Source: Clostridiales bacterium (GTDB lineage: Bacteria > Bacillota > Clostridia > Christensenellales > Aristaeellaceae). Taken from it: 23,493 nt of DNA. The notes beneath the pieces were generated by a model. The model was given only the letters and a program-made list of their open reading frames with translations. It was not told the origin of the DNA and made no database searches. The position numbers were made by a program, and so were the translations under genes. Position 1 is the first letter of the stretch. Each line of letters begins with the position of its first letter. The stretch lies in assembly GCA_004556545.1 (NCBI GenBank), contig SFGO01000033.1, forward strand, positions 1 through 23,493, given 5' to 3'. Below are positions 22,031 to 23,493 of this stretch, piece by piece.

Positions 22031-23236
22031 ATGCATCACCGGCGATTCTTCCGTGTTTTCTCCCTTCTTCTGACGTTCACCCTGCTGGCCGGGGCGTTCG
22101 CGCTGGCGGAGGAGGACGTATCCATCACCATTTACGATAATCAGGGCAACGTCGTAGCGGGGGAGGGGGCGGCTACTGCCCCCGAGGACGGCGAGACTGC
22201 GGCAGAAGAACCCGAGCTGACCCCGGAGCCGACCCGCGATCCCGCTTTGTCCGTCTACGAGGTGGACGGCTCCATCCTGCTGACCCTGTCCTTCACCGGC
22301 GACGTGACCATCGGCTCCAATGTGCAGGCCAGCTCTTCCATTTTCGAGAAGGAACTGAAAAAGCAGAAGGGGGACATCACCTTCCCCTTCCGCAATGTTC
22401 GGGATATTTTTCTGGCGGACGATATGACCATGGTCAACTTTGAAGGAACGCTGACCACCGCCGGGAAAAACCCGAAGAAGCGGGATTATTCCTTCCTCTT
22501 CCGGGCCGACCCCAGCTATGTGGCCATGCTGCCCGCAGGCGGCATCGACACTGTTTCCTTCGAAAACAACCACGCCGACGACATGGGCGAGGAGGGCCTG
22601 AAGGAAACCAAGGAGACCCTGCTGGCCGCCGGAATCCCCTATGCCAGCGAGGACGAACCCGCCATTCTCACCGTGAAGGGCGTAAAGATCGGCTCTTTGG
22701 CCTACCAGACCTTCGACGGCCGTCACGACGAGCTGATGGAGAAGGTGCCCGGCGACATCGCCGCGCTGCGGGCGCAGGGCTGCGAGTTCATCGTGGTCAG
22801 CTACCATTGGGGCGCGGAAAAGGACTACTCCCCCAACGACAATCAGATTCGGCTGGGCCGGGCCACCATCGACGCGGGCGCCGATCTGGTGGTAGGCCAC
22901 CACAGCCACCGAATCAACCCCATCGAGTATTACAACGGCAAGTACATCTGCTACTCGCTGGGCAATTTCAGCTTTGCGGGCAACAACAAGCCGGATGATA
23001 TGTCCACCTACATTTTTCAGCTTCGGGTGCGCGTCCGGGACGGCGTGGCCAGCAGCGAGGAATTCAAGATCATTCCCTGCCGCATTTCCAGCCGAACCGA
23101 CTACAATGATTTTACCCCCACGCCTTATACCAAGGACACCCATATCGAGGCGGTGCTTCGGGTGCTGAAGGAAAACGGCAAAAAGCTGGAATACGCGGTG
23201 GAATCGTATCCGCTGAAATTCTCGGATGAGGAATAA
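22031..23236 (+). CDS. Secreted CapA/PgsA-type metallophosphatase-fold protein
   Basis: A 401-residue exported protein with a PGA_cap domain (CapA family, calcineurin-like fold), linked in some bacteria to poly-gamma-glutamate capsule synthesis. The signal peptide is clear, with cleavage likely after Ala26 (ALA before EED). An acidic Ala/Glu/Pro linker (about 41-72) follows. Metal-site motifs are in order: TGDVTIG (Asp91), NFEGT (Asn136, Glu138), ENNHADD (His181), SYHWG (His259) and GHHSH (290-293), then YSLGNFSF. The ATG at 22031 has AAAGGAG 9 nt upstream; a GTG at 21962 overlapping the aminotransferase stop would add an unlikely 23-residue basic extension. No pgsB or pgsC is present, so a role other than capsule export is possible. 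Confidence 0.9.
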   Translation: MHHRRFFRVFSLLLTFTLLAGAFALAEEDVSITIYDNQGNVVAGEGAATAPEDGETAAEEPELTPEPTRDPALSVYEVDGSILLTLSFTGDVTIGSNVQASSSIFEKELKKQKGDITFPFRNVRDIFLADDMTMVNFEGTLTTAGKNPKKRDYSFLFRADPSYVAMLPAGGIDTVSFENNHADDMGEEGLKETKETLLAAGIPYASEDEPAILTVKGVKIGSLAYQTFDGRHDELMEKVPGDIAALRAQGCEFIVVSYHWGAEKDYSPNDNQIRLGRATIDAGADLVVGHHSHRINPIEYYNGKYICYSLGNFSFAGNNKPDDMSTYIFQLRVRVRDGVASSEEFKIIPCRISSRTDYNDFTPTPYTKDTHIEAVLRVLKENGKKLEYAVESYPLKFSDEE

Positions 23237-23261
23237 AAAGGGGTGAGGGGTTGCGGAGTGT

Positions 23262-23493
23262 CAAAAAAGCGGAGGTGCAGGAGGCACTGCTGCCACTCAA
23301 TCGTCGCGGGGACTACTGCCGTAGTCCCCGCTCGTTTCGTGTCACACCTGCGGGTCGCTAACCGCCTATGGCGGTTGTGCCCACCGGGCACCCACTTCCC
23401 TCCGGTGCCTGCCGGGGTTATAGGGCGGCGAGAAGGAGCGCGCATCCAGTGGATGCAGCTGCCGAAGGCAGCTAGCGACTGACAGCCGTCAAC
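23262..23493. repeat. Palindrome-rich noncoding right edge, probable dispersed repeat
   Basis: After the CapA-family gene no credible gene remains. The stretch holds a chain of short perfect hairpins with 3-4-nt loops: 23306-23331 (11 bp), ACCGCC-TAT-GGCGGT at 23361-23375, GTGCCC-ACC-GGGCAC at 23377-23391, GCATCC-AGT-GGATGC at about 23442-23456, and AGCTGCC-GAA-GGCAGCT at 23457-23473. The block 23422-23477 resembles 1-54 in motif order and orientation. An RNA-structured or mobile intergenic repeat is inferred. The window may end inside it. Confidence 0.55.
23306..23331 (+). terminator. Hairpin downstream of the fhs cluster, possible terminator
   Basis: GCGGGGACTAC (23306-23316) and GTAGTCCCCGC (23321-23331) form a perfect 11-bp stem with a TGCC loop, followed by TCGTTTCGT. 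It is the first strong hairpin after the CapA-family stop, 70 bp away. The broken T-run makes it only a possible terminator; it may instead belong to the edge repeat. Confidence 0.45.

Noticed and set aside
20754..23143. Two long minus-strand frames opposite the aminotransferase and CapA-family genes
   Set aside because: Both are antisense shadows of genes with intact catalytic motifs and good ribosome sites.
1..23493. CRISPR arrays, tRNA, rRNA, insertion sequences, prophage or defence genes
   Set aside because: I looked for regular spaced repeats, tRNA-like cloverleaf elements and transposase or nuclease modules and saw none; the repeats found are short and do not have CRISPR spacing.

Overview
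The window looks like chromosomal DNA from a high-GC, endospore-forming member of the Clostridia (Bacillota). The grounds are a SpoIVB-type S55 peptidase, strong AGGAGG-type ribosome sites, GTG and TTG starts, sigma-A-like promoters, a YesMN-type two-component pair beside a CUT1 sugar ABC transporter, and formate-tetrahydrofolate ligase. A gut lineage such as Christensenellales or Oscillospirales would fit, but that is inference. I saw no tRNA, rRNA, CRISPR array, transposase or phage gene. No gene-free stretch exceeds 300 bases.

Region 1 (about 190-7354, minus strand) is a six-gene sugar-uptake operon: solute-binding protein, two CUT1 permeases, an endonuclease/exonuclease/phosphatase (EEP) fold hydrolase, a GH13 alpha-glucosidase and a GH32 beta-fructosidase. 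Both glycosidases lack signal peptides, so cleavage is cytoplasmic. There is no ATPase gene, so a shared MsmK-type ATPase elsewhere is likely. The pairing of GH32 with GH13 suggests sucrose or alpha-glucosyl-fructose oligosaccharides as cargo. A hairpin with a short U-run after the binding-protein gene and another hairpin before the GH13 gene probably tune relative expression. Divergently transcribed (7620-10913, plus strand) are a sensor kinase and an AraC-type response regulator. The shared 265-bp intergenic region holds opposing promoters and a perfect 9-bp inverted repeat on the -35 of the transport operon.

Region 2 (10953-13387) has a SpoIVB-like sporulation peptidase on the minus strand, whose ribosome site lies in a 13-bp-stem hairpin. 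Divergent from it is a non-canonical nucleoside hydrolase with a near-consensus promoter.

Region 3 (13461-18404, minus strand) is a housekeeping cluster: DUF2232 membrane protein, ribosomal protein L9, replicative helicase DnaB, a YhaM-like OB/HD protein, and a lipoprotein with its own promoter. The GdpP (YybT) gene that often sits between the DUF2232 gene and rplI is absent.

Region 4 (18606-23236, plus strand) starts from a promoter placed back-to-back with that of region 3. It encodes Fhs, an Lrp/AsnC regulator, a class I/II aminotransferase (GTGA overlap with the regulator) and a secreted CapA-type protein.

Both window edges (1 to about 180 and about 23262-23493) are noncoding, full of short perfect hairpins, and share a similar ~55-nt block in the same orientation. 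They may be members of one dispersed repeat family that ended the contig.
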